Source of the DNA: Streptomyces sp. M41(2017)
GTDB taxonomy: Bacteria > Actinomycetota > Actinomycetes > Streptomycetales > Streptomycetaceae
Assembly (NCBI RefSeq): GCF_002078175.1
Contig: NZ_MWFK01000002.1
Span: 744,001 to 808,000 of the forward strand
Length of the DNA stretch: 64,000 nt
Reading direction: 5' to 3'
The notes beneath the pieces were generated by a model. The model made no database searches. It saw only the letters and a list, made by a program, of their open reading frames with translations, and was not told the origin of the DNA. The position numbers were made by a program, and so were the translations under genes. Positions within the stretch are counted from its first letter, which is position 1, and the number at the start of each line of letters is the position of its first letter. Shown one piece after another: positions 50,481-59,846 of this stretch.

Positions 50481-51983
50481 TCAGTGGCTGCCGGTGAGTT
50501 CACCGCTCAGCGTGCCGTGGATGCGGGCGCTGCGCTCGTTCAGGCCGGTGATCCGGACGTTCTTCCCCCGCTGGGCGTACTTGGCCTCGATCGTGTCCAG
50601 GGCCGCGACCGAGGAGGCGTCCCAGACGTGGGTGGCGGACAGGTCGATGACGACCTCGCCGGGGTCGTCCGCGTAGTCGAAGCGGGTGACGAGTTCGTTG
50701 GCGGAGGCGAAGAAGAGCTCGCCGGTGACCCGGTAGAGGACGCTCGTGCCGTCGGGGTCGATGACCGAGGTGACGTCGGCGGCGTGGGCGACCCGCTTGG
50801 CGAAGATCAGCACGGCGGCGACGGAACCGACGACCACCCCGATGGCGAGGTTGTGGGTGGCCACCACGCAGACGACCGTGAGGACCATGACGGTGATCTC
50901 CCCCGCCGGCATCCGCTTCAACGTCCTCGGCGCGACGGAGTGCCAGTCGAAGGTGGCGACCGACACCATGACCATGACGGCGACCAGGGCGGCCATCGGG
51001 ATGTCGGAGACGACGGGCCCGAAGACGACGCAAAGCACCATCAGGAACGTTCCGGCCAGGAACGTGGACAGGCGGGTACGGGCGCCGGAGACCTTGACGT
51101 TGATCATCGTCTGGCCGATCATCGCGCAGCCGCCCATGCCGCCGAGGAACCCGGTGACGATGTTGGCGATGCCCTGGCCCACGGACTCCCGGGTCTTGTC
51201 GGACCGGGTGTCGGTGATCTCGTCGACGAGCTGGGCCGTCATGAGCGACTCCATCAGGCCGACCAGCGCCATGGCGAGGGCGTAGGGAGCGATCGTCGTG
51301 AGGGTGTCGAGCGTGAAGGGCACGTCCGGCAGGCCGGGGACCGGAAGCGACGAGGGCAGGTCACCGCGGTCGCCGACGGTGGGAACCGCGATGCCGGCCG
51401 CGAGGGTGATCACCGTCAGCACGACGATCGAGACCAGCGGCGCCGGGACCACCTTCGTGATCCTCGGGAAGAGGACCATCAGCGCGAGCCCGGCGGCGGC
51501 CAGCGGGTAGACCGCCCAGGGCACGTCCGTCAGCTCCGGCACCTGCGCCAGGAAGATGAGGATCGCGAGGGAGTTGACGAAGCCGACCATCACGCTGCGC
51601 GGGACGAACCGCATCAGCTTGGCGACTCCGAGCGCGCCCAGCACGATCTGGAGGACACCGGCGAGGATCACGGCGGCGACGAGGTACCCGAAGCCGTGCT
51701 CCCGGTTCAGCGGAGCGATGACCAGGGCGACCGCGCCCGTCGCCGCCGAGATCATCGCCCGGCGCCCGCCGACGACGGAGATCGTCACCGCCATGGTGAA
51801 CGAGGCGAACAGGCCGACGGCCGGGTCGACCCCGGCGATGATCGAGAACGAGATCGCCTCGGGGATGAGCGCGAGCCCGACGACCAGACCGGCCAGCGCC
51901 TCGGTGCGCCAGACCTTCGGATCGGAGAGCCAGGCGGGGGCGGGCGGGCGCAGCCGGGAGGCCGCGGACAGCGGTGAGAACAT
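50481..51983 (-). CDS. SulP-family anion transporter with STAS domain
   Basis: 500 residues with about 11-12 membrane helices. Starts LRPPAPAWLSDPKVWRTEALAGLVVGLALIPEAISFSIIAGVDPAVGLFASF, the SulP entry motif, and ends in a STAS domain (LYRVTGELFFASANELVTRFDYADDPGEVVIDLSATHVWDASSVAALDTI). Substrate may be sulfate, bicarbonate or another anion; carbonic anhydrase and sulfate genes are not adjacent. MGGCAMIGQTMINVKVSGARTRLSTFLAG is highly conserved in BicA-like members. It converges on the phosphatase gene. Confidence 0.9.
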   Translation of the reverse strand: MFSPLSAASRLRPPAPAWLSDPKVWRTEALAGLVVGLALIPEAISFSIIAGVDPAVGLFASFTMAVTISVVGGRRAMISAATGAVALVIAPLNREHGFGYLVAAVILAGVLQIVLGALGVAKLMRFVPRSVMVGFVNSLAILIFLAQVPELTDVPWAVYPLAAAGLALMVLFPRITKVVPAPLVSIVVLTVITLAAGIAVPTVGDRGDLPSSLPVPGLPDVPFTLDTLTTIAPYALAMALVGLMESLMTAQLVDEITDTRSDKTRESVGQGIANIVTGFLGGMGGCAMIGQTMINVKVSGARTRLSTFLAGTFLMVLCVVFGPVVSDIPMAALVAVMVMVSVATFDWHSVAPRTLKRMPAGEITVMVLTVVCVVATHNLAIGVVVGSVAAVLIFAKRVAHAADVTSVIDPDGTSVLYRVTGELFFASANELVTRFDYADDPGEVVIDLSATHVWDASSVAALDTIEAKYAQRGKNVRITGLNERSARIHGTLSGELTGSH

Positions 51984-52432
51984 GCAACCGTTTCCGTGTC
52001 GGGCGCCCGCGCCCAGACCCTGGACACACCGCGCGTCGTGCTCGTTCGTCCCGTCGCGCTCGGTCTCCGGGGGACGCGGCGTCCTCGGTGCGTGCCACGC
52101 CGGCGCGGTGGCTTGCCGGGGAGGTGGTGCGACGGGACACCTGGCGGGCGTCGTTGCCCGGGGTCCGTGCCGTCGCCGGCCGGAGGCACCTGGACCGTCG
52201 GGGCCGACCGCCGTCACGCCTAGCGGCGCGTCCGGCACGCGAAGACTCTAGCCTGACGCGGGCGACGGTGTGACGCGGCTCCGGCGGCGTCCGAACTCCC
52301 GTTGCTCACGGGTCGGCTCGGCCGTGTGCTGCCGGTCTGCGACCGTCCCCCAGGGGCGTGCGGGTCTCCCTGACAGGCGGGCCCGACGGCTCGCGTAGGC
52401 GTCGTGGGCCGGTGACCAGGACCCCGGCGCCG

Positions 52433-53467
52433 CTACGGCCGCGCCGGGGAGGTCCTGGTGAGGAGGACACGGCCGCTCGCGCCCGCGAACAGCAGGCCCG
52501 CCACCATGCAGACCAGGGAGAGGGCCGGCCCGGAGCGCCAGTCGACGGCCGAGGCGCGGCACGCGAGGACGACGGTCACGGTGACGGCGGTGCACGGCAG
52601 GGCGATCAACGCGGCGCCGGTGCGGGTGAGGTCGTCCTCGGCGAGGGCACCGAGGACACCGACTCCGAGGGCGAGCGCCCACACGCCGAGTGCCTGGGCG
52701 TCCGCACGGTTGGTGGCCCAGGGTACGAAGCCGCCCCAGAAGCCCGGCCTGGTCAGCAGCCCCGCGCCGATGCCGAGCCAGGCCGACCCGAGCACGGCCA
52801 GGGCCGGTTTCGACCATCCGGGGAGCGGCGCGGTACTCGGACCGATCGGCCGGGCGGGGGCGAGGTACTGCCACCCCAGGGCGACGAGGACGAACACACT
52901 CAGCACGCCGAGGACGAACAGCCAGCCCAGGCTGAACAGGACGGGGACGACGGAACCGCCGCGTGCGATGTAGAGGTGCCCGGCATCGAGCAGGCTCACC
53001 GAGAAGAGGCCCACGACGACGATCGCCAGCGGCAGGACGAGCGTGCGGACCTCGTGCCAGGCCCGGGCCCGGCTCACGGCGAACAGTCCCGGCGCGGTAC
53101 CGAGCATCGCCGCTCCGATCAGTCCCGGCGTCAGCGACTCCGGCGAACGCCAGGCGCCGAAGACGTGTCCGGTGAGACCGACGGCCATGAGGAGCCCGCC
53201 GACGAGGACGCTCACCACGGCCACGGTAGTGGCCAGCATCGCCACCCCCGCGGTGAGCGGCCGTCCGCCGCCGGTCGGAGGAGCGGGGGCGCTGCCCCGG
53301 GCACTGTCCGGAGCCTCGCCCCGTGCGACCACGGGATTCGGGGCCTCGGCGACGGCCGGTTCCCCGCCCGTCCCACCGGTCGCGCCCGTCGGGTCGGCCG
53401 CCGACCGGGGGGTTCGCGGATCCTCCTCGGTGTCGTCGTGGCGGGGCAGATCTGATGCGTTGGCCAT
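52433..53467 (-). CDS. Polytopic membrane protein of unknown function
   Basis: 344 residues. The N-terminal ~70 residues are charged and low-complexity (acidic, Gly/Pro-rich), then about ten hydrophobic segments from GVAMLATTVAVVSVLVGGLLMAVGL to PALSLVCMVAGLLFAGASGRVLL. No transporter or enzyme motif was seen; a conserved-looking GHLYIARGGSVVPVLFSLGWLFVLGVLSVFVLVALGWQYL lies in the middle. Start taken at ATG 53467. Downstream of a DUF2306-like gene on the same strand. Confidence 0.7.
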   Translation of the reverse strand: MANASDLPRHDDTEEDPRTPRSAADPTGATGGTGGEPAVAEAPNPVVARGEAPDSARGSAPAPPTGGGRPLTAGVAMLATTVAVVSVLVGGLLMAVGLTGHVFGAWRSPESLTPGLIGAAMLGTAPGLFAVSRARAWHEVRTLVLPLAIVVVGLFSVSLLDAGHLYIARGGSVVPVLFSLGWLFVLGVLSVFVLVALGWQYLAPARPIGPSTAPLPGWSKPALAVLGSAWLGIGAGLLTRPGFWGGFVPWATNRADAQALGVWALALGVGVLGALAEDDLTRTGAALIALPCTAVTVTVVLACRASAVDWRSGPALSLVCMVAGLLFAGASGRVLLTRTSPARP

Positions 53468-53613
53468 GGGGTTCCGTTTCCGGACGGGGTCGATGAGGAC
53501 GTGACGAGGCCGGGCGGACAGGCATCGGGTGCCGGCAGGTCGGGGGCGAGGTCGGGTACGACCGGCATGCGGCGCCGGTTCCGGGCACGTAGGGGCCTGC
53601 GTACCGCTTGCCG

Positions 53614-54789
53614 CTAGGAGACGGGGGACGAGAGGCGGGGGGCCGTGGCGCGCGCGGGCGCGGCCCGCTTGAGGACCTCCCGGGCGTACATGACGCGCAG
53701 GCTGACCACGAGGGTCGCCGTGGTCGCCAGCGCACCGCAGCCGATCGCCGCTCCCGCCGAGACGGCCGTGAGCCGGTCGAGGCCCAGCGTCCGTTCGAAG
53801 AGCGGTGCGGCGGCCGCCGACAGCACCGGTGCCAGGCACAGGGCCGTCCAGTGCAGCCGCCACTCCTCCCGGGCCCAGAGGCGGCCCTCACGGCCGGTGC
53901 GCAGGGCGCAGGAGGCCATGACCGCGTAGGTGACGGCATACGGCAGGAGATACGCGAGCAGCAGCCGGCGGCCGGGGGCTCCGAAGTCCAGGCCGGAGCG
54001 GACGATCCAGGTGAGGGCGAGCGCTCCGGCGAGGTGGGCGACGGCCAGGACGGGCAGCGGGGCCCAGGAGCGGGACATGCCGGAGATCTTCCGGCGCCTG
54101 TCCAGGGAGCGCGAGGCGATGAGGGCGCCGAAGGCGACCACCGAGCCGAGGTGCATGGTGGCCGCGCGGTTGATCTCCGCCATGGAGAGGCCGGGCATGA
54201 TCATGGGCAGGCCGCCCCACTCGAACCGCAGCAGGGGTGCCGTCAGCAGGAAGCCGTAGCAGAGCAGCATCCAGCGCTGGTGCAGGTCCGGATAGCCGGC
54301 GACGGCGGAGAGCACGCCGAACGTCACGCTCAGGACCGTGCCCACCAGGATGGTGGCGAGCACGATCCAGAAGGCGGCCCCGCTGAACGCGTCCTCGGGC
54401 GCGGTCCGTGCCAGGTACAGCGCGGCACCGGCCATCGACGCGTAGACGGTGACGGCGAAGACCACCCCGAGAGCGCGGTGCAGCCGGGTCCGCCGCCGCA
54501 CGGCGGTGAGCACCTGCAACGGCCCGAGAAGCATGAGGAGGCCGCCGAGGACGGAGTGCACGATCAGCGGCAGGAGGCTGTGGCGGTACGGCTCGATCCG
54601 GGTGGCGAGGGCGTCCGCCACGTAGCGGGGCGAGACCACGCGCCCGAGGATCCACTCGCCGAACGCCGGGGCGCCGGGACGCGCGTACGGCCACAGCTCG
54701 GTCATCGCGATGGGCGCGTAGCCCACGCACACCGCCGAGACGGCGATGACGGCTGCACGGCGCCAGGTGGTGCCCGTCGGACGACGCAC
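53614..54789 (-). CDS. DUF2306-like membrane protein
   Basis: 391 residues with about nine to ten membrane helices. The part LLPLIVHSVLGGLLMLLGPLQVLTAVRRRTRLHRALGVVFAVTVYASMAGAALYLA contains the H...G..Q...R....HR..G pattern of DUF2306/heme-binding-like membrane proteins, and LHQRWMLLCYGFLLTAPLLRF supplies the later H-x-x-W. These His residues could ligate heme (inference). A 9-bp inverted repeat lies in its promoter, and a PadR gene is immediately upstream. Confidence 0.75.
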   Translation of the reverse strand: MRRPTGTTWRRAAVIAVSAVCVGYAPIAMTELWPYARPGAPAFGEWILGRVVSPRYVADALATRIEPYRHSLLPLIVHSVLGGLLMLLGPLQVLTAVRRRTRLHRALGVVFAVTVYASMAGAALYLARTAPEDAFSGAAFWIVLATILVGTVLSVTFGVLSAVAGYPDLHQRWMLLCYGFLLTAPLLRFEWGGLPMIMPGLSMAEINRAATMHLGSVVAFGALIASRSLDRRRKISGMSRSWAPLPVLAVAHLAGALALTWIVRSGLDFGAPGRRLLLAYLLPYAVTYAVMASCALRTGREGRLWAREEWRLHWTALCLAPVLSAAAAPLFERTLGLDRLTAVSAGAAIGCGALATTATLVVSLRVMYAREVLKRAAPARATAPRLSSPVS

Positions 54790-54822
54790 GGCGACTCCCT
54801 GCTCGTGGTCGCGGACCGACCA

Positions 54823-54847
54823 TCGATAGTCTCGTTTGGACTATCGA
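54823..54847. promoter_or_regulatory. Candidate operator TCGATAGTC-N7-GACTATCGA
   Basis: Perfect 9-bp inverted repeat with a 7-base spacer, between the PadR stop and the DUF2306-like start (34 bases upstream of the start). Its AT-rich core and spacing look like a regulator site, most simply for the adjacent PadR protein. Confidence 0.6.
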
Positions 54848-54874
54848 GACGGTAGGGCCGCCCGGGCGCCGGGG

Positions 54875-55405
54875 TCAACGGTCTGTCGCGTCCTCGTCCC
54901 GCCGCTGCACCCACTGCCAGAAGTCGACCATCATGCGCTCGTACCGGATGCCGAATTCCAGAGCGTCACGCTGCCCCCGCGTCAGCAGTTCCCCGACGCT
55001 CTCCGCCAGCGCCTCGTAGTCGCCGAGCGTCCGGACGTGCTCGTCCAGCTGAACGGGCCCGAGCAGATCCGGCCGGCCGCCGAACCAGAGCTTGAGGATG
55101 CCGCGCTCCCGGGCCTCGACCGGGACGAAGGCGGTGTCGTCCAGCCAGTCCCGCAGCGCGGCCCTGCCCTCGTCGGTCAGCGTGAGCACCCGGCGGTTGC
55201 GGCCGCTCTCCTGGCGCACCTGCGCGAGAAGGCCGGCCTCCAGGAGGCGGTCGCACTGGGCGTACACCTGGGCGTGCGGAACGGACCAGAAGGGCGCCAC
55301 CGTGCGCGCCGCCTCACCCTTGACGTCGTACGCGCTGGCCTCGCCGAGCTTGTCGATGACGCCGAGCACGAGGAACGAGGCGGTGGTCAACCGAGCATCA
55401 GCCAT
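54875..55405 (-). CDS. PadR-family transcriptional regulator
   Basis: 176 residues. LTTASFLVLGVIDKLGEASAYDVKGEAARTVAPFWSVPHAQVYAQCDRLLEAGLLAQVRQESGRNRRVLTLTDEGRAALRDWL is the PadR winged helix, followed by a helical Vir_act_alpha_C-type dimer domain (ERGILKLWFGGRPDLLGPVQLDEHVRTL...RYERMMVDFWQWV). It probably represses the membrane-protein gene that follows through the repeat at 54823-54847. Confidence 0.9.
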   Translation of the reverse strand: MADARLTTASFLVLGVIDKLGEASAYDVKGEAARTVAPFWSVPHAQVYAQCDRLLEAGLLAQVRQESGRNRRVLTLTDEGRAALRDWLDDTAFVPVEARERGILKLWFGGRPDLLGPVQLDEHVRTLGDYEALAESVGELLTRGQRDALEFGIRYERMMVDFWQWVQRRDEDATDR

Positions 55406-55572
55406 GGCCCCGACCGTATCGCCACCCGAACACCGCGCGGCACACCCGTGAGCAGGCCGCGGAGGGCGTCCGACGCGAAGAACGCGCGGGTGACCGTCAC
55501 AATGCGGGGTATACGGGCGATCACACTGCCGACCGCACTCAGGCCCGCGGGGCACGCACGCTAGGAGTTCTT

Positions 55573-55890
55573 GTGACCACCTACGTCATCACCGTTCCCG
55601 GGACGTTCGTCCACGGCGTCTCGGACGCCTCCCGCGCAGACGTGGAGCGCAGGCTGCGTCCCCAGGACCCGCAGAACACGGATCTGGGCGAGACGGAGGA
55701 ACTGAGCCTGCTGACCGTGGACGAGAACCACACGTTCTCGGTCCGGCTGGAGGTCGAGGCCGCGGACCGGCGCAGCGCCGAGGCGGAGGCGGTACGGCTC
55801 GTCTCCGGGGCGCTGCGCGAGAGCGGCCTCTCCGAGAACGACGCTCCGCTGGGGCCGGCCGCCGTCACGGGGATCGACAGCGAGTTCTGA
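55573..55890 (+). CDS. Small hypothetical protein
   Basis: 105 residues from a GTG after AGGAG. TYVITVPGTFVHGVSDASRADVERRLRPQDPQNTDLGETEELSLLTVDENHTFSVRLEVEAADRRSAEAEAVRLVSGALRESGLSENDAPLGPAAVTGID suggests a ferredoxin-like alpha/beta fold. I do not recognise a named family. It is separated from the convergent NlpC/P60 gene by a very strong terminator. Confidence 0.75.
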   Translation: MTTYVITVPGTFVHGVSDASRADVERRLRPQDPQNTDLGETEELSLLTVDENHTFSVRLEVEAADRRSAEAEAVRLVSGALRESGLSENDAPLGPAAVTGIDSEF

Positions 55891-55921
55891 CACCGACGGG
55901 CCGGAGAGACCCGGAACGTCG

Positions 55922-55964
55922 GCGGGACCGGCGGCCGCGGCATCACCGCGGCCGCCGGTCCCGC
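55922..55964. terminator. Bidirectional terminator, 19-bp perfect stem
   Basis: A 19-base arm (55922-55940), the 5-base loop CATCA and its exact complement (55946-55964) lie between convergent genes. The stem is all G/C except a single A-T pair. It should work in both directions. Confidence 0.85.
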
Positions 55965-55970
55965 TGTCGC

Positions 55971-57500
55971 TCAGACCGGCCGTACGACGCTGTGGATCGC
56001 CGCCTGCCCGGCATGCTGGACGGATTCCTCGGTGATCCGCCCCCCGGGGCTGGGCGCGTGGACCATCATGCCGTCGCCGACGTAGAGGCCCACGTGGCTC
56101 AGGTCCCCGTGGAAGAAGATCAGGTCGCCCGGCTGAACCCCGGCCAGGGCGACGGCCGGTCCGATCCGCGCCTGGTCGGACGTCGACCGCGGCAGCAGCA
56201 CGCCGGCGCTGCGCCAGGCGGCCTGGGTCAGCCCGGAGGGATCGTACGAGCCGGGCCCGGACGCTCCCCACACGCACGGTCTGCCGACCTGGGCGCGGGC
56301 GAACGCGACGGCCTCGGCGGCCCGGGTGTCGTAGCCGGTGACCGGCGGCACCCCGACAACGGCCATGCTTCCCGTGTCGTAGCCGCTGACCGGGGGCACC
56401 GCGACTGCGGCCATGCTTCCCGTGTCGTACCCGGTGACCGGCGGCACCGCGAGGGCGGGAATGCTCCCGGTGTCGTACCCGGGGTTCGGATCGGCGGACC
56501 AGGGGGCGCCGGGCGCCGGCTGGTTCACGGGTTCCGGCCACGACGGGTACCGGCTGTCGTCGAGGGCCGGGGCCACCGGCTCGGCCGGGGCGGACCATGT
56601 CTCCTGCAGCGGCCGGTACTCGACGGCCGCGACCGGCAGCGAGGCACTCTCGACCTGCGGGTGCCCGGCCTCGACCGCCGGCCACGCGGCACCGGCCACG
56701 GACGGGTACGCGGCCGTCGCGGCCGGTACCTGCGCGTTCCCGGCGGGCCAGTACGGGGCCGCGGGGGCGGCCGTCTCCACGGGCGGCAGTTCAAGGGGCG
56801 GGTACGCGACCGGCGCCGGCACGCTCCGCCGCGCGTTGTGCCGGGTCAGCAGGTCCTGCGCGGCGGCCAGTTTGCGCCGGGCGCGGTCCTTGCGGAGCCG
56901 CGGGGAGGACGCCTCGGCGACGGGCGCGGCTCCGCCCACCACCGGCAGGGGCCCGGTGGCCGGGGCGGCGCCGTCCGGCACAGCGAGAGCGAGCCCGGTC
57001 GTCGGCCCGGAGACCGGAGCGGCGGTCAGTTCGAGAACGGGACGGGCGGTGAGTTCCGCGACCGGCGCCGCGACGGGGCCGGCCGTCAGTTCCCGTACGG
57101 GAGCAGCCGTCAACTCGGCCACGGCGCGCACGTCTTGGGCGGGGAGCTCCATGGGGCGTCCGGCACCCCCGCCGGACCGGGCCGTCCCCCGCCCTCGGTC
57201 GGGCTGCCGGTCCGCGGGCAGTACGGCCGCGACCGTGGGTCCCAGCCGGGATCGGGCGCCGTCGAACCACTGGCGCATGAGATCGCTCTGGGCGGCGTCG
57301 ACACCCCCGCGCTGTTCCCCGGCCGGGCCCTGGTCGGTGAGCCGTCGGGCCACGGCGCGCCGGTCGCCCTGCCGGGAGGAGAGGCCCGCCAGGGCGCGGG
57401 TGGCGTTGAAGTTGCCGGTGTCGTCCTCGGCGCGGTCGTAGAGGGATGCGAGCCGTCGGCGGACTTCGTCGCCGCTGGGCTCGGTGCGTTCCGGCGCCAT
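55971..57500 (-). CDS. NlpC/P60-fold protein lacking the catalytic cysteine
   Basis: 509 residues. N-terminal ~110 residues have a helical segment RRLASLYDRAEDDTGNFNATRALAG typical of Streptomyces RipA-like proteins, but no clear signal peptide is seen. A long Ala/Pro/Val-rich linker contains three 16-residue repeats (GYDTGSxxAxAVPPV, about residues 340-388). The C-terminal C40 domain reads FARAQVGRPCVWGASGPGSYDPSGLTQAAW...PGDLIFFHGDLSHVGLYVGDGMMVHAPSPGG. The usual nucleophile position in YDCSGL is Pro421 (codon CCC, 56238-56240); His469 and His481 remain. It is probably not a working peptidase. Confidence 0.85.
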   Translation of the reverse strand: MAPERTEPSGDEVRRRLASLYDRAEDDTGNFNATRALAGLSSRQGDRRAVARRLTDQGPAGEQRGGVDAAQSDLMRQWFDGARSRLGPTVAAVLPADRQPDRGRGTARSGGGAGRPMELPAQDVRAVAELTAAPVRELTAGPVAAPVAELTARPVLELTAAPVSGPTTGLALAVPDGAAPATGPLPVVGGAAPVAEASSPRLRKDRARRKLAAAQDLLTRHNARRSVPAPVAYPPLELPPVETAAPAAPYWPAGNAQVPAATAAYPSVAGAAWPAVEAGHPQVESASLPVAAVEYRPLQETWSAPAEPVAPALDDSRYPSWPEPVNQPAPGAPWSADPNPGYDTGSIPALAVPPVTGYDTGSMAAVAVPPVSGYDTGSMAVVGVPPVTGYDTRAAEAVAFARAQVGRPCVWGASGPGSYDPSGLTQAAWRSAGVLLPRSTSDQARIGPAVALAGVQPGDLIFFHGDLSHVGLYVGDGMMVHAPSPGGRITEESVQHAGQAAIHSVVRPV

Positions 57501-58142
57501 GGGGATGGCACTCCTTCCGTCGTCCGCCTACCGGGTTAGCTGTCGGGTTCGGGCGGACGGTTCCGGAAGGTATGCCCTACGGCCCCAGCCCCGTAGGGCA
57601 GTTGGCCGATTCACCCCAGGTTCGGTGGGTCCCCGGCTCCGGCTGCCACGAGGACGGGCCGGACTCGGCGGAGGCCGCACCGCCCGGCGAGCGTTCGCCG
57701 GAGGGAGTCGGGCGGCCTGGTCGTCAACCTAGCGAGGTTGTGACCTCCGTGTGAAGATCCACGTCCCAGATGTCCGATACATTTTCGTGACCTTCGTCGC
57801 ATCGCCCCGCTGTGCGACCGCGGGAGCACACCCCGTGCGCGAACGGGCCGTCGGGAAGGCCGCGTTCGGCCGTGCGGGCCCGTCACGAGTCCGCGTCCGC
57901 CCGCTCCCTCCATCGCATCTCCACGGTGGGCCGGGACCTCCGGTCGGCGTGAGCAGGCCGTTCGAGGTACGAAAAGAACTGGCGTTCCCTGACGGCTCGT
58001 TCGACATCGTCGGCTGTCGTTGGTCATGCCGTGACCGGTTCTGGCCGACCCGGCCGGATCACCACCACGTCGGCGGCGCGGCCCTACCGTCGAGACAAGC
58101 AAGGCCCGCGGAAGGCCCCGAGAGCGAGTCGAGGATCCCCAC
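57501..58142. other. Long intergenic region with no convincing gene
   Basis: About 640 bases between the NlpC/P60-like gene start and a small hypothetical gene. A frame open from 57751 exists but lacks an SD and looks like chance in GC-rich DNA. AT-richer patches near 57735-57800 and 57965-58020 could hold promoters. Confidence 0.45.
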
Positions 58143-58367
58143 GTGCACGATGCACCGATCTATGCCCAACTGATCTCCGAACGCGGCGACATACCGACGC
58201 TCGTCCGAAGCGAAGCCCGGCGGCTGCAGCGCGACTTCGAGTGGATCCTCAGCTGGGATCCGTCCACGGGCGGTCCGCTTCCCGGGTCCGCCCCGCGCGT
58301 CACGGCCGGCTCGCGTCGCTCCTTCACCCCGGGTCCGGATCCCGCGGACCGGCTGGACTCCGCCTGA
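58143..58367 (+). CDS. Small hypothetical protein
   Basis: 74 residues from a GTG. MHDAPIYAQLISERGDIPTLVRSEARRLQRDFEWILSW is a short helical region, followed by a Pro/Gly-rich tail. I recognise the first half as typical of a small Streptomyces family of unknown role (from memory). Codon use supports coding at least to residue 45. Confidence 0.6.
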   Translation: MHDAPIYAQLISERGDIPTLVRSEARRLQRDFEWILSWDPSTGGPLPGSAPRVTAGSRRSFTPGPDPADRLDSA

Positions 58368-58413
58368 GTCCCCGACCGGGCGGGCGCCGCCTCCCGCCCG
58401 GTCGGGCACGGGG

Positions 58414-59160
58414 CTAGAGGACGCCGGGTTCGCCGTCCGGTCCCTCGGCGGGAAGCCGCTCCTCCGCGCCGCCGGCGCGGGACACCAGACCGGCGACCGC
58501 CGAGCCCGTGGCCTCGTGCCAGGTCCGCGCGCGCCGCAGCATCGCGTGGTCACCGCCCACGACCCGTACGGCGCTCGCGGAGGATCCTTCCTTCGCGGCC
58601 CGGCGCACCAGGGCGAAGGACGACGCGGGCTCGGTGATCCGGTCCCGGTCGCCGTGCAGGACGATCACCCGCTTGTCCCGCAGATGGGTCACCGGCTCAC
58701 CCTTCGGACACCAGGGCGCCAGGGCGACCACGGCCCTCACCTGTGGCGCGGCGGCGGCGCGCAGGGCGGCACGGCCCCCCATCGAGTGACCGACCAGCAC
58801 CACCGGCACGTCCCCCACCAGGTCCGTGAGCTCGGCGAGGGCCCGGTGGACGTCAGCGACCGGATCGGCGGCTGCTCCGTTCCAGCCGCGTACGCGGTAG
58901 CGCACCTGCCCGACGAAGACGTCCTCGTCCGGCACGGCCCGAGTGACGGCGCGCACGAACGGCCGCATCCGAAGGCCCGAGACGTGCCAGGGCCGGGAGG
59001 GGGCCAGACTGTCCGCCCTGCCGCCGTGGAGGATCAGCACCGCGGCGCGCGCCGGACCCGCGTCCCCGCCCGTGAGCCGGTGCGGCACCAGCGCCGTCAG
59101 TGCCCGGGCCGCCCCGGGATGCAGTCCGTCGCGGGCGGACATCCGCGCAGAGCCTCGCAT
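58414..59160 (-). CDS. Alpha/beta hydrolase
   Basis: 248 residues. Oxyanion loop LILHGGRADS, nucleophile VLVGHSMGGRAAL (Ser in GHSMG, about 125), acid in VIVLHGDRDRITEP and base in VVGGDHAMLRRA, a complete triad of the dienelactone/BAAT-like hydrolases. No signal peptide. Substrate unknown. Confidence 0.88.
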   Translation of the reverse strand: MRGSARMSARDGLHPGAARALTALVPHRLTGGDAGPARAAVLILHGGRADSLAPSRPWHVSGLRMRPFVRAVTRAVPDEDVFVGQVRYRVRGWNGAAADPVADVHRALAELTDLVGDVPVVLVGHSMGGRAALRAAAAPQVRAVVALAPWCPKGEPVTHLRDKRVIVLHGDRDRITEPASSFALVRRAAKEGSSASAVRVVGGDHAMLRRARTWHEATGSAVAGLVSRAGGAEERLPAEGPDGEPGVL

Positions 59161-59527
59161 GACACCTCTTCACCGTCGGAGCGTTCTCGACGCCCCACCC
59201 TAGGCCGACGAGGGTTCGTGCCGCCGGTCACTGGATATCCGGAGCCGACGCGCGGACGGTTTGGTGGAGCTGCCCGCCCGCCGGGCCCGCGCGGGGCGCC
59301 GTCCCGGGAAAGGGCGCGTGCCTCTTTCGTCCGGCAGCCGCATCAGGGGCTCCGGCCGGCCGGGGTCAGGCGCGTGCCACCGCATGAACCCGCCCCCGGT
59401 CGTCCCTGTCCAGCTCGACCGGGGGCGGGCGGTCGCTGGACCTACGCCTTCCTCGCGTCGTCCGGGCCGGCTGCGGCGACCGGACGGGGACGGCCGTGGG
59501 CGTTCGAGGCGGGTCGTCGGTGCGGTC
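59161..59527. other. Intergenic region without a recognised gene
   Basis: About 370 bases between the hydrolase start and the stop of a small gene on the same strand. No convincing ORF, RNA or repeat was seen; it likely holds the hydrolase promoter. Confidence 0.4.
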
Positions 59528-59701
59528 TCACTCGGCTCCCCCGGGGCGGCCGCCGTAGCCGCTGCGCCACTCCTGGTAGAGCCGCCACAGGCGCTCGGCG
59601 CGCGGGCAGCGGCCCGATTCGCGCAGACACGTGCGGCAGTTGCCCACATGGCCGATGTACGCGGCCTCGGGACTCTCTCGCCCTGGTTGCGGATTCGTCA
59701 T
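59528..59701 (-). CDS. Small Cys-containing hypothetical protein
   Basis: 57 residues with CRTC-x-x-x-x-GRC in its middle (AYIGHVGNCRTCLRESGRCPRAERLWRLYQEW). Together with a His five residues earlier this could bind zinc. The pattern looks like a conserved short Streptomyces protein family. The ATG follows CCGAGGGCC. Confidence 0.6.
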   Translation of the reverse strand: MTNPQPGRESPEAAYIGHVGNCRTCLRESGRCPRAERLWRLYQEWRSGYGGRPGGAE

Positions 59702-59846
59702 GGCCCTCGGCACCTGTCGGTGCGACGTGCACGAACGCGACGTCGCTACTGATGCCGTACTTCCGTGCGGGATCGCCCGGCGGATGCACCCGCCGGGGCC
59801 CAATGTCTCTCTGTCGGGCCCGACTTCGGCCGGTGCGCCCGCCGGT

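Noticed and set aside
57751..58173. 140-codon frame in the long gap before the small hypothetical gene
   Set aside because: No SD, Arg/Pro-rich chance composition and it overlaps the 58143 gene in another frame.
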